Shown here: positions 40,789 to 52,300 of the stretch, piece after piece
Position numbering within the stretch: the stretch's first letter is position 1
Layout: every line of letters starts with the position of its first letter
NCBI RefSeq assembly: GCF_042477335.2
Contig: NC_091251.1
Span: 33,372,501-33,436,500 of the forward strand
From: Ovis canadensis
Lineage: Eukaryota > Chordata > Mammalia > Artiodactyla > Bovidae
Direction: 5' to 3'
DNA length: 64,000 nucleotides
The notes under the pieces: model-generated
Database searches by the model: none
What the model saw: only the letters and a program-made list of their open reading frames with translations
Told to the model about the DNA's origin: nothing
Translations under genes and position numbers: made by a program

Positions 40789-43700
40789 TTAGAGGTGGGA
40801 TTGAGTCCCTCCAGCTACCACCACTGTCTCCCCAGTGATGTAGCTGGCGTCTTCAGAGCACAGGAAAGACACGATGCCGGCACAATCCTCTGGCTTGCCT
40901 ATCCTGGGAAGCAGGGAAAAAGGAAGGGAGTAAAAATCAAACAGGGAGTGGAATTTGCTAAAGTATCACGCGATTTTTCAGGATCAGTGAATTGTCCATA
41001 AAATAGGGCTACCATTATTATAAGCTGTTATAATTCAATAGAAGCATTAATACTGTACTCTGCAAAAACCACGACACATTATATTCATATAATATAGGGA
41101 TACTTTGTTTTTTAGAGAACTCAGGACACCAAAATCCAAAGTTATATAGATAACCTGGCTATTTCATTCTTCAGAGAATTTGTTTCACATGTGTGCATAC
41201 TATTTGAATATCAGAGAGTCTGTGAGACAGTAAATGATTTGTTTAAAATGATTCCATTTGTACAGCTTCAATTCACAGACAACTTTTTTAGGAATCTATT
41301 TTTGTCTCAAAGTCATTTTGTGAGATTGTGCTAATTCTCAGTGTTTGTATCACTGATTGCATAGTTAGGGAACACTTTAAGTGCCATAGAATGCTCTAGA
41401 GGTGGGTGGAGTGGATACTTCAAACCTAGAAGGACTGGATTAGTGGTTCTCCATCCTAGCTACACACTGTTATCATCTGAGAGGCTCAACTTCTCCCTCC
41501 CTCCCCTTCCCCCACTAAAGATGTCTAGGTCCTGCCTTGGACCAATTAACAAAGAATCTCTGGGAGTGAGGCTTGAGCATCTGTGGTTTCACAACTACTC
41601 AGCTGATTCTAATGTGGATCCAAGACTGAAAAGCACGGGGCCAGATCATTCACTGTGGCTCAAGGATGACAATGGCCTGACCGATTAATGGACTAGGCCT
41701 GCAGCTCATGCCTGACATGAGAATGGCTTTGGGAGCACTTGAGAGCGTCTCCCTCCTCAAGCAGGTGTTGCTGGTACGTGTCCTTGAGGGGACAAGGTGG
41801 AGGAGCTAAAGACAAGAGAGCTCTGGGAAGCCAGAGACTGGAAAGAGGCAGAGAACGTAGAGGACAGGGAGCCAGATGAAGGTGCCTGACCTTTTGGGGG
41901 AAGAGGCTAGTTTTCTTAGGCAAGGGAAGTTTGGAGACTTTTATTTGAATTGTAGGATCCTTTTATTTGAACTGTAGGATCATCAACCTGAGCTTTGGAA
42001 ACATGACTCTTTTTATTCAAGGGAAACTAAAACAGCATGCTTTGATTTTGGTTTTGGTCCCTGATCCTTAGGGACACCCAGAGGTGGAGGCAAACACCCA
42101 GGTGGAGAGAAGAGTCAGGGCCTCCCCCAGGGCTCTGCTCTGCTAAACCTGGATGCCTCTGTGTTTGGTTTTTGCAAGGAGGCAGACTCCCTGCACACAC
42201 CACTGTAGTGACGCTCTGTTCACAAACTTGTGAAGTCTGTGTGTTTGAAGCAAGGAAAGGATGGCTGTGTTGTCTGCGGGCCCGAGAGATGGCAAGCTAT
42301 AGGCTTCGAGGGACCAGACCTTTCCATCTTTATCCCTCCTCACCCTCCCCTGTGACAGCCTTACCTTTTGATCTGCATGGCTGCTTTTATGCTCTCCTGT
42401 CTTGCCTGATCCTCCCATAACTGCAGGAAAAAGGAAAATCTCTTCCTGTGAGGGACAGTGAAAGGACAAACTGCCTGCCCTCACATCTATTGAGAGGAAG
42501 GTTGGAGAGGTGCCCCCTTCATTTCCTAGTCCTTCCCAGCTCCCAGTCACCACCCACGGCACTCTTCTGCTCTGTTCTCTTCAGGTCCTAAGGAGGCATT
42601 TTGGTGGGTTGCTCCAGGTCTCATCCACTTAAGGAAATACGAAATGGCCTGAGTGGCATCTGAATTCCTCAGTCTCACTGTGCACCTTAGGAAAGGAGAG
42701 TGTGGGGATCTGGTCTGGACACATGGCTGGTATGGAGGGGGAGGGTGGAAAAGCCCAGGGCAGGGGGTGGAAGTGGTTGGGAGCTCAGGATCCAGGAGCT
42801 GGGCTCCTCCATTGAGAAGATGCCCTTTAGAGTCCCAGTGGGATTCAGGACTCCCCTTCCTCACCATACGGCTGAAGCTAGTCTTGATGAGTCCAGGCGC
42901 CAGGCAGTTCACCCGAACATTCCACTCTGCCAGTTCGATGGCCAGGTTCTTAGTGAGGCCCAGCAAGGCTGTTTTAGAAACGTTGTAAGGACCCAGGCTC
43001 TGGGGAAAGGAGAGAATTGGGTTAGTCTCTTCAACTCCAGCTCATTCTTGGTGGAGAATATCTTAACATAAGATAGAACGGGCAACTAGTAATAGGGCAT
43101 CTCTTGTTAAAGAGGGTCCCAGTTAGAAAACTGTCTTATGGCAAAACCGCTCCTAGGTTAGCATTTGTGGAGGCAAGGCCTCTATTTCACTGGAAGGTGG
43201 TGTGCAAAAGGGGATACACATTTCCTAGGGTGACTGGAGGAATGGGAAGTGCAGGGTGGAGGAAAGGATAAAAGCAGCAGAGAAGGGGGTTCTTACAGGA
43301 AATGGGCTGTAGGCTGCTATGGAGGACACGATCACTATTGAGCCGCCTCTGAAAAAAGAGCAGAACGGCCCTGCTGCCACGGACCCCTGCCTCGGCCTGC
43401 GAGGGGCCCAGCGTGCCCCGGCCCCCTCCTTCCCTGTACCCTCGTTTCGCCATCTCTGGCACCACTGCCTTTGTCAGCAGGGCTGCGGCCTTCACGTTAA
43501 TGTCCAGAATCTGCAACAGAAAGAAGAGGGGGAACAGCATGAGGGTCTTCAGAAGGCTGCAGAAGGCAGGGTGATGGAGAGTTAGAGTGGGGTCCCCAGG
43601 ATCTGTTTGTTAGGGTTGGCAGAGGTCCTGGAGATGATTTACCCAGAGCTTAGAAGTGAAGACACCATGGCCCAGGGAGAGGGAGCTTTGAGAATGACAG

Positions 43701-46700
43701 CCAGAGAATGACACATTTTGGGGTTTCGGTGAGAAGAATGGAGCCTGCTTCATCTCGTTTCCTACGTCTGAGCTGACCCAGTATGGATCTGAACTCTCAA
43801 GGCTCTCTTGGACTTGAGCTGGACTGTCTTCCAACTAGCGAGAGCCTGGGATTTGGGCTGGCTTCCTGGACCTGCCCCAGAGTGAGCCGTGATTCTCAGG
43901 GAAAATGTGGCCTGACCTCAGGCACTTGGGTTTGTTCCAGCACTTTTCTGGCTTCTGAGTTAGGGAGGGAGATGCTCTTGGCCCTCCAGGATCAACTGGC
44001 TGGCTGGATACTTATTGGCACACGGGATCATGAGGAGGCACTATTGGGGGAGCTGGGACATAGTTTAAAATCAAAACTGTACATCTGTAATTTAAAACAA
44101 ATGCATGAGCCTTGTTTTCATTGTTCCAGGCACTGCTGGGATAGTCCCCTCCCATTCCCCCCATGTAACTGTTTATTTTGAAAAGTTTCACTCTTGCAGA
44201 TAAGTTGAAATAGAGGGACAATGAATATCTGGATATCCTTTAACTACATTCACCAGTTGTTGACATTTTGCGCCATTTGCCCTAACTATGTGCTTATGCA
44301 GCTTTTCCCTTACCCTTGGAAGGCACGTTGCAGACATTATAATACTGTAGCCCTAAATGCTGTAGCATTATTTCCAAATAATAAGGATGTTCTTACATAC
44401 CACCATTCATTATCACACCCGAGAAATTTAACATTGAGAATCATGATTTTACTTAATATACTGTCCATAAAAAATCTTCCCCAATTGTCCCCCAAATGTT
44501 CTTATTTTAAAAGTCCAGGATTCAATCAAGGATCAACCACGGCATTTAGATTTGACGTATTATGATGTTAAAAAAAAAAAGCCAACTAGAAAGAAAAACT
44601 ACTCAGTTGATAACTGATTTTCATGTGGTCCCTATTCAGACTGCTCATGAAAGATGTTTCTCTGCTTTAAAGAATATCAATCAAGAACTGACTCACTGAA
44701 GACCATTTTGGCACTTTGGTCTCTATGTCTGTGGGACACTGATAAACAAACTAGAATATTTTAGTATCCTTAAACTTCAGTGTTGAGAGATTATTAACGA
44801 CATCAGGGTAAAAGGCAAAACCATGGGAGATCATAAAAAATTTAGCATTTCCAAATCATGTGGGAGTATTAACCTTAGTAAACAAAGACAAATCTTTCAA
44901 TTAAGGCTTTATAATTAAAGAATGTAGGTGTGTGATATACCTTATAAATATAATGTTTAATTATACACCCTCACATGAAAACCAATATCCTGTTCTTGAA
45001 TTTAGACATCTGGATCTCAGATGTTCTTGACACTGGAGTTAAAAAAGAAAGAGTGCAAGTCTTTTTCAAAGACTGTATGTCATAAAGCGGCAACTTAGTT
45101 CATTTCACTAGAATTGATATTTCACTTAACTAGCAGCTATTAAAGTTTTCCAACTAATGGAAAATCATTCATTTTTGGCAGCTGAGAGGGGGAAGGGTGG
45201 TGTGTAAATCTGAGTATATTAGTTATTGGCATATTAGCTGCCATGCCTACTGGAAATAAACCAGGAAGAAGAGCTTGGATAAGCCCACGGTGGTAGAGGG
45301 GAGAGAGCTGGGGGAGGGAAGCAGAAGACAGTTAGCAAGGAGTCAATGAAAACAAGATTGCGAAGCAGAAATGAAAAAGAAAGGGACAAAGGCAGCCCCC
45401 CCACCTCCATTCGCCCTTTACCAGGTGCACTGCAGGTGTGTGGCAAATTGCGAGGACTCCTCACATTCACACTGCACTCAACAAATGCATTCTAAAAGCA
45501 GATTGAGTGTGTGCCATCCTCTGAGGCCCACCCCTGCTGCTCTCATCCCTCCTTACCTTGTCCCACACCTCCTCGGTGACGTCCATCAAGCTTCCAAAGA
45601 AAGGGTTGACGGCAGCATTGGAGACCAGGATGTCCACGCCGCCGTGAAGCTTCACAGCCTGGAGAGGAGGAAGGTCTGAATTAGGGCTACAGGACAGTAA
45701 GTTCAGTTCAGTCGCTCAGCCGTGTCTGACTCTTCGCGACCCCATGAACCTCAGCACGCCAGGCCTCCCTGTCCATCACCAACTCCCGGAGTTCACCCAA
45801 ACTCATGTCCTTTGAGTCGGTGATGCCATCCAACCATCTCATCCTCTGTTGTTCCCTTCTCCTCCTGCCCTCAATCCTTCCCATCTCCAGGTTCCTATGC
45901 AATATTGCTCTTTACAGCATCGGACCTTGCTTCTATCACCAGTCACATCCACAACTGGGTGTTGTTTTTGCTTTGGCTCCATCCCTTCATTCTTTCTAGA
46001 GTTATTTCTCCACTGATCTCCAGTAGCATATTGGGCACCTACTGACCTGGGGAGTTCCTCTTTCAGTGTCCTATCTTTTTGCCTTTTCATACAGGACAGT
46101 AAGGGAGGTGCATTTATCAATATTGGTAAGGGTTCCTTCTTAGGGACAGTTGTCAAAATGAACTCTTTTCCTTAAAACATTTTCTCTTCAAAAGCACCCC
46201 AAGCTCTGCTATTGTTCATTCACTAAACAGTGTCCAGGTCTTACAGTCCTGATGACTGTAACCTGCCAGGCTCCTCCGTCCGGGGGATTTCCCACGTAAG
46301 AATACTGGAATGGGTTGCCATTTCCTTCTCCAGGGGATCGAACCTGCATCTCTTGCACTGGCAGACAGATTCTCTACCCCTGAGTCACCAGGGAAGCCCC
46401 AGGCTCTACTGCTAAAACATTTAAGGTTGTCTCGTTTCTTCTGCAATCTCTTCTTCCTGCTCCCACTTCTTCTAAGGCTGTCACTGATCCTTTCTCTTTT
46501 GACTTTCCCTTTCGGAACTCCTTTATTCTCATGGCCTCAGCTTTCACCTCAAAATCCATTTCTAGACCCTTCCTATTTTATCCTAGCCCCATTTCTCCAA
46601 GTGCTTACTGTCCAGTTTCCCTTGAATGAGTTACCATTACTCAAACTCAGCCTGTCCATATGTACCTGAATGGAAAAATGAGTTTAAATAGACCCACAGA

Positions 46701-49700
46701 AAGTTGCCACTGGGAGGGGCCTTTGAGATCATCTTGCCCAATGTCCTCATGGTAAAGGTGATAAAACTGAGGTTCAGGGAAGTTCATTTCTCAAGGTCAT
46801 ATGGCTCAGTAATGACATATCAGGACCAGCTAAGAAGAGGAATTCTGCTCATTGAGTCTTTGGAGAGGTGATATGCTCAGGGCACAAGGCTAATTAGGGG
46901 TGGCAGAATTGAGTCTCTAACCCAGAGCTAATTCATAAGAGTCCTCCAAAAGTGAGTTGGGGGCCACTATGAAACTGGCTATCCAGGAGGGCCACGATGG
47001 AGGAGACGCCGGTCTGGGCTTAAAGCAGTTCCATGCTCAGTTATGATGCCTTTTCCTCCCCTCCCCCACCTTCTGCTTTTATTTTTTGGCCTGGAGGCAT
47101 GGAAGATTCAAGGCAGAAACTGAGATTTAAACTGGGAAAACCAAGAGAGCCAACAGTTAACCTCCTTAATAAACTGTACGTAGGTGGTGAAGGCACGTGC
47201 TGGAGTAACGAATAGCCAGTCTTTCTGCCAGCATTCTGCCACTGGGCAAACAGACTTCACATTTGCCCAGACTTGGCAATTTTGATGCCTTGGGCAAACG
47301 GCGCTAAATGGGCCCTCAATCAACTTTGTGCTTCCCGATTTGGCACACAGAGGGGTGTTATTAACAATGTGTACCATCTGCTAACTCCCGTTTTTAACTA
47401 ATTATTCTTGCTAACTAGGTGCTAAGCTCAGTTGCTTCCACACTGCTGAGGGGGATGCCTGGGCTGTCAACACGTAAATTTAACACATTTTAAGATCACA
47501 TAATCTTTGCAAAACCTCTATCAGTACTCTCCTGCACCGTCTATATTTTGGTGTCCAGGTCACCTGCCTCGGCTCTGTGTAAGTCTCAAGGAAAACGTAG
47601 GATGAGTTAGAAAGTGATGTGTGCTGGGCCGAGTGCAGATGTGTTAGGGGTGGGGAGCCAGCGGACTGCCGCAGAATTGCCTGGAGCGCTCTTCCGGTTG
47701 GTCTGTGCATCCCGTCCCCTTCTCCTTCTAGGCCTATCAGCGTGGACAGGAGAGCAGGCTGGCTTTTGACTGAACAGAGACAGAGAACCATGGAAGATTA
47801 ATGGCAAATTTGCTATGACCACCCAGGTGTCTTCTAAGGCTTGCTCTAAATTGTGTGATTGCTACCCTAAAGTGGTTAAGAGTTGCTTGCTCTGTGTTCT
47901 GACAGGTCTTTTTTTTTTTTTTTTTTTTCTTTTTTTAAGTAGAATCAAGTGGAGAAGTGGCTGATCTGGTTTCAGCTCATGTTGCCTTTGAGAAGCTTCA
48001 AGGTGCAGCTTAGGAGGCCACTGGGGAATAACCATGCTCAGGGCAGCAGCTTCCCTCATCACAGGCTAGTGGCTGGCTATAGGCAGGACACATCTCAAAC
48101 TGCCAACAAGTATCCTATCATTCTCCACTCGACACTGGTCTTTTCAACTACTTGAGAGTCAATTTTGATTCATCCCGCCTGGTCCCATTTCTTGACACCA
48201 GCCAGGGGGAAAAATTTTGGTTGGTTCCCACTAAACATCGCTTAGGCACATCTGTTCTTCCTGCCACTGCTCTAGACCCAAGTGACAGCATCAGCTTCCT
48301 CACCAATGTCCTTGCCCAGAGTCTTCATTTCTCCAATATATCCTTCCTACCAGTGCCAGATTATTGTTCTTTAGTAATTATTTCCACCTCACTCAAAATC
48401 TCGCGTGGATTCTTATCTCCTCCAAGAATGACTAAACTCCTTTGGGAGGCCATGGAGGTCCATGTCCCCCATCCTTCCCACCCAACCCATTTCCTACCAG
48501 GGCTCCTGAGCCTGTGCTCTCACACTGTGGGTTCACAGAGCACCCCACCCTCCCTTCCTTGACTATCTGCTCACTTTGCAGAATCATTTGGGATCCTGGC
48601 CCTAGGCCATCTGCCTAGTCCCACCCACTCCTCAAAGTCTAGCTCAAACCTCACTTCTGGGTCAGAGCTGCAGGATGGGCAAAGGGGACCTAGCGAGGGC
48701 CCAGAAGTCACCTTCCCAGCAGGATTTTGACAATAAGTGGCCACATACATTTCACATGACCACTAGTTGGTCCAGGATCCCAGGTGGCTCCCACCCTGAG
48801 GATCAAGGTCTTGGGCTCTGTCCAGCAGAGATGGCAGAGGTGGCCAGGCATGGTGGCCTTCTTGGACCCACAACTGACTGTCTCCAATGCACATTTGAGC
48901 ATCTGCCAAACGACTCCTGACAAATGGAATAACCTGTGGTGTTTACTACGCCACTGTCTACAATCGTTTCATGCCCTCCTTGTCTAAGAGTACCCAAATT
49001 ATTTCCACCGCTTTTCATTCTGTCAGCAGAGTATCTTTTGCTTCCCATCCCTGGGTAGATTCTTCCTGCCACTCCAAGAAATAAAGAGTGTGCCCTGAGC
49101 CTAGGAAAGAGTGGCCTCCTTTGTAAGATGTTTACCTGCAAGACTGGTGCCAACCAACTCTCGACACTGGTTTAGCCACGTTCTTTGAGACTAAAGTCCA
49201 AGAGGGCACCTAAGGCCTGACCTGGTAGGGAAATGCTTGGTAGATTGTAGGTAGCTTGGCTTCCCTGGTGGCTGCGACGGTAAAGAATCTGCCTGCAATG
49301 CAGGAGACCCGGGTTAGATCTCTGTGTCGGGAAAATCCCCTGGAGAAGGGAATGGCTAGGCACTCCAGTATTCTTGCCTGGAGAATTCCATGGATGGAGG
49401 AGTCTGGTGGGCTACAGTCCATGGGATCACATGACTCAGTGACCAACACAAACACACAGGTAGCTGGTAAGTCTGGGTTGGCTCATACCTCTTCCCTTAC
49501 TGGTTGTGGGACCTTGGGGTGTTGCTCCAGCTTTCTGAACCATTCTTTAAACAGGGAGCATAGTCCCACCCTTGCTTGGGTTGTTGTTTGCAGATAACCC
49601 ATGAAAGGCTCGAGACAAAGTGAATGGCACACGGTGGCTGAAACAAAATGGGCTGCCTCCTATAGGTTCCTGGGCACTCAACTTTATAAACTGAAAAACC

Positions 49701-52011
49701 GGGGATTGATTGTTTCTTAGCCTATAGTGGGAATGCCTATTTACCCTTCTTATCTGCCCAATTAGACTGGAAGCTACTGGAGAACCAGGACCAACTGGAG
49801 TTTTTTGGGTGCCCCAAGGCACAATGCAGGGTAGAACAGTAGAGTGTTTTTTGGTTCTCTCACTGAAATGGGATGATTCTCGGAGACAGAACCGAAAGGC
49901 ATACATAAAAATGTGCTGGTGGACTGGTGTGGGTATGTGGAATGCACTATTTTATTTTAGTGAACAGTGCTGGTTTGGATTACACCCATGTTGTCTAGGA
50001 AGGCCAGTGCAGGCTGCCTCCTTTCTGCTGTCTCGTGGCTCTGGACCTGTATGTCTGCTGCTTACCGTGGCCACCAGCCGCTCCCGGTCCTCAGCCTTCC
50101 CTACGTGGCACACGGTGCCCGAGACGCTCAGCCCTTCCCCTTGCAGTGCTGCCACTGCCCGGTCCACATTCTGCTGCTTCCGGCTGCTGACCACCACGTG
50201 GGCCCCGTCCTGCGCCAGACGCCGGGCGATGGCAAAACCGATCCTGTGGGCAGAGAGAGAGAAGGACTTTTAAGCCTGGTACAGGAAGAGGGGGAGAGCA
50301 TGGGCTCTTAAGTCAGGCTGCTTTCTGTAGGACCTCCACCTGTTAGGATTAATGGCACAGCCATTACCATACAGATGGACATGCTTAGCATCTTTTTGGC
50401 ACTGGTTTACTATTTTTATTATGGTTTTGGCCCTCAGTCTAGGTTCCCAGGAAGTGATAACACCTTCCATAGGTGTTATCATAGGCTCCATACCCTATAG
50501 GGACTGAGGGGAGAGAGAAATGACTTAGGGGTATAGCAAGCAGCAGTGATTTCCATGATTGGAGAGTCTCAGAAAAGCCTTTACCCCTAAATAATTTCCT
50601 TAGGACAGTAGTCTACATCATCTCAATATTCTATTGTTAGTTATGTTTTGGGGTACATATGAAACGGGGTCTCTGGTTCAGTCAGTTCAGTTCAGTCGCT
50701 CAGTCGTGTCCGACTCTTTGCGACCCCATGGGCTGCAGCACCCAGGCCTCCCTGTCCATCACCAACTCCTGGAGTTTACTCAAACTCATGTCCATTGAGT
50801 CAGTGATGCCATCCAACCACCTCATCCTCTGTCATCCCCTTCTCCTGCCTTCGATCTTTCCCAGCATCAGAACTGAACTGACTAGTTATATTTTGGAGTA
50901 CATATGAAACTGGGGGTCTCTGGTTATGAACATAAATTTTTTACATTCATAGGAGAAAGGGTTATACATTAAAAAAAAATTATCTACCTGGCTATATGGG
51001 TCTTGGTTGGTCCATGTGGGATCTAGTTCCTTGACCAGGGATTAAACCTGGGGCTCCTGCATTGAGAGCATGGAGTCTTAGCCACTGGACCTCCAGGGAA
51101 ACCCCCAGGGCCACACATTTTGCGCTTGTTAGCCATTTGCTGCCAAGTCGCCTCAGTCGTGCCCCACTCTGTGCGACCCCATGGACTGCAGCCTACCAGG
51201 CTCCTGCGTCCATGGGATTTTCCAGGCAAGAGTTCTGGAGTGGGGTGCCATTGCCTTCTCCAGGTTTCCCCATTTATATGTATTCTAACTTTGTGAAGAG
51301 CTGGCATCTAGCAGGGGTCTGTGGGAATGAGAAACAGGGTAGGTAACAGTGGCTGGTAAGAAACAGGCTGGGCAAGAGAGGCCACAGTATACTGAACTAA
51401 ACAAGAACCTGGACACATGACTTGTGTCCCCTCTAGGGAAGGGGCAAAGTTCTGTGAGGCTCCTGGGGGTGCCACAGTGTGGGTGTCTGGAACATTTCCA
51501 CAGTCGGTGTAGGCAGTGCATAGGGTGTTTGAAATCTGGACTGTCTTGGACTTCCGGCCTCTGGTCTTCCCAGACTCTAGGTGGAGCCAGTTGATTGGGG
51601 CGGCCCAGAACCCCAGGAGACAGGATAGACGGGGTAGGGTGAGGGGCAACGCCAAGGCGGCGGACTCGAGCCAGGGGCGGCAGTGACAAGAGCGCTGTTA
51701 ACTGCAAAGGTGGGGGGAGCGGAATCTGAAGGGGGCTGCAGGCCAACCACGTGCTGCCTTTCTTCCAGGGCCAGCTCTGGCCGCACGGGAGGACTGAGGA
51801 GAGGGCGCGGGAGGCCAAGGACAAGGGGTATCACCTGTTTGCAGACAACGGGGGACTCAGAGACTCACTCGGGCACTCACCCGTCAGTGGAGGCCGTTAC
51901 TAGGGCCACCTTATTCTCCAGCGGGTTCCGGCGCGCCATCCCGCAGCTGGCCATCCGGACCGACTTCCACGACCGCGCACAGGCACCCAAAGGCAGTCGC
52001 ACCTTCAGCAT
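40789..52011 (-). CDS. DHRS4: DHRS4, dehydrogenase/reductase SDR family member 4 (NADPH-dependent retinal/carbonyl reductase)
   Basis: DHRS4 is a classical short-chain dehydrogenase/reductase that reduces retinal, alpha-dicarbonyls and other ketones with NADPH, mainly in peroxisomes. Eight exons with continuous phase: 51881-52011, 50066-50243, 45557-45658, 43440-43510, 43297-43348, 42865-42999, 42365-42420, 40789-40903, giving 279 aa (human 278 from memory). The cofactor motif is TASTDGIG (39-46), and SNAAVN (116-121) replaces the usual NNAG. The catalytic set is Ser170 in IVSS, Tyr183 and Lys187 in YNVSK. The C-terminus is SHL, a peroxisomal targeting variant of SKL; human has SRL as I recall. 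Residue 177 is Phe where I recall Ser in human, a position linked to substrate preference. The first ATG is used because it matches the family start; Met20 and Met25 are alternatives. Confidence 0.95.
41435..41640 (+). repeat. MER5-like hAT element in DHRS4 intron 7
   Basis: Starts TTAGTGGTTCTCCATCCTAGC and contains AATCTCTGGGAGTGAGGC, GCTGATTCTAATGTG and AAAAGCACGGGGCC, matching the MER5 pattern. Confidence 0.6.
44160..44580. repeat. Ancient L1 3'-region fragment in DHRS4 intron 3
   Basis: TGTTGACATTTTGCGCCATTTGC, AAAAGTCCAGGATTCAATC and related AT-rich sequence resemble the 3' untranslated part of old mammalian L1 elements. Orientation was not decided. Confidence 0.5.
45702..46090 (-). mobile_element. 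Composite BovB/BovA-type insertion with perfect target duplication
   Basis: The insertion is bounded by an exact 13-bp direct repeat, ACAGGACAGTAAG, at 45689-45701 and 46091-46103. The left half (45702-45892) is the reversed BovB 3' end (TTCAGTCGCTCAG, CCCATGAACC, CATGTCCTTTGAGTCGG). The right half (about 45893-46090) is different sequence (CAATATTGCTCTTTACAGC, ATCCACAACTGGGTGTTG, ACTGACCTGGGGAGTTCC) that I recall as common in cattle DNA. It sits just upstream of DHRS4 exon 3, within intron 2. Confidence 0.8.
46216..46398 (-). repeat. Bov-tA-type SINE
   Basis: Reversed copy: CCAGGCTCCTCCGTCCGG, AATACTGGAATGGGTTGCC, GAGTCACCAGGGAAGCC. A diverged flanking repeat (CCCCAAGCTCTGCT / CCCCAGGCTCTACT) is a possible target duplication. 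Confidence 0.85.
46420..49240. other. DHRS4 intron 2 interior
   Basis: No gene. A MIR-like piece lies near 46755-46830 and a poly-T tract at 47908-47936. Sequence at 48240-48640 resembles diverged L2. A non-repetitive block at 48700-49140 ends with AATAAAGAGTG (49080-49090); I checked it as a possible processed pseudogene but could not link it to any protein. Confidence 0.5.
49257..49457 (+). repeat. Bov-tA-type SINE with target duplication
   Basis: Forward copy from the tRNA-like head GGCTTCCCTGGTGGCTGCG to GACTCAGTGACCAACAC. AGGTAGCT flanks it at 49249-49256 and 49458-49465. Confidence 0.9.
50638..50925 (-). mobile_element. BovB 3'-end insertion flanked by unusually long direct repeats
   Basis: The inner part (about 50679-50882) is a reversed BovB 3' end (TTCAGTCGCTCAGTCGTG, CATCACCAACTCCTGG). 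It is flanked by repeats of 41 bp (50638-50678) and 43 bp (50883-50925), from TAGTTATGTTTTGG to GTCTCTGGTT, differing at only a few positions. Normal LINE target duplications are about 7-20 bp. Confidence 0.8.
50985..51105 (-). repeat. Cetartiodactyl tRNA-derived SINE
   Basis: Reversed copy: TTCCTTGACCAGGGATTAAAC, GGGGCTCCTGCATTGAGAGC, TTAGCCACTGGACCTCCAGG. Confidence 0.8.
51130..51270 (-). repeat. BovA-type SINE
   Basis: Reversed BovA body: CAAGTCGCCTCAGTCGTGCC, TGCGACCCCATGGACTGCAG, GAGTGGGGTGCCATTGCC. The tRNA head is absent. Confidence 0.85.
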
Positions 52012-52300
52012 GGCGCCGGCCGGTTCAGGGTTCTGCACCGCCCAGGGGAGGGGACAGTGGGGCAGGGCGAGGGGCAAGGCGAAGAGTGAATCGCCTCCTG
52101 GCTCGGCGGCCCGCTCCCCTCCCAGCTTCTGGCTCCCGGATCCCGTCTCCCCGCCCCTCTTAAGCCCTAGATCGGGACAGCTCCTCCCGCTCCTCGCGGG
52201 CCCTAGGCCAGGGGAGCCGGCCGTGGCCAAGAGCGCCCCCTGCCGTTTGTGGCCGCCGCGCCCCTAGATCCCCTGCTCGCCCTGGCCGGCCCGGCTTGGG
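51600..52300 (-). promoter_or_regulatory. DHRS4: DHRS4 promoter CpG island
   Basis: CG-rich, CpG-dense sequence spans the start codon and upstream region, without a clear TATA box. In human a long antisense RNA (DHRS4-AS1) starts divergently from this promoter. A rightward transcript here would be the counterpart, but nothing in the sequence proves it. Confidence 0.7.

Noticed and set aside
48700-49153. Possible processed pseudogene ending in AATAAA
   Set aside because: No poly-A tract, no recognisable protein in either strand, no flanking duplication found.
49257-49330. tRNA-like sequences at the heads of many SINEs
   Set aside because: They are SINE-borne tRNA-derived heads, diverged and fused to BovA bodies; no functional tRNA gene is supported.
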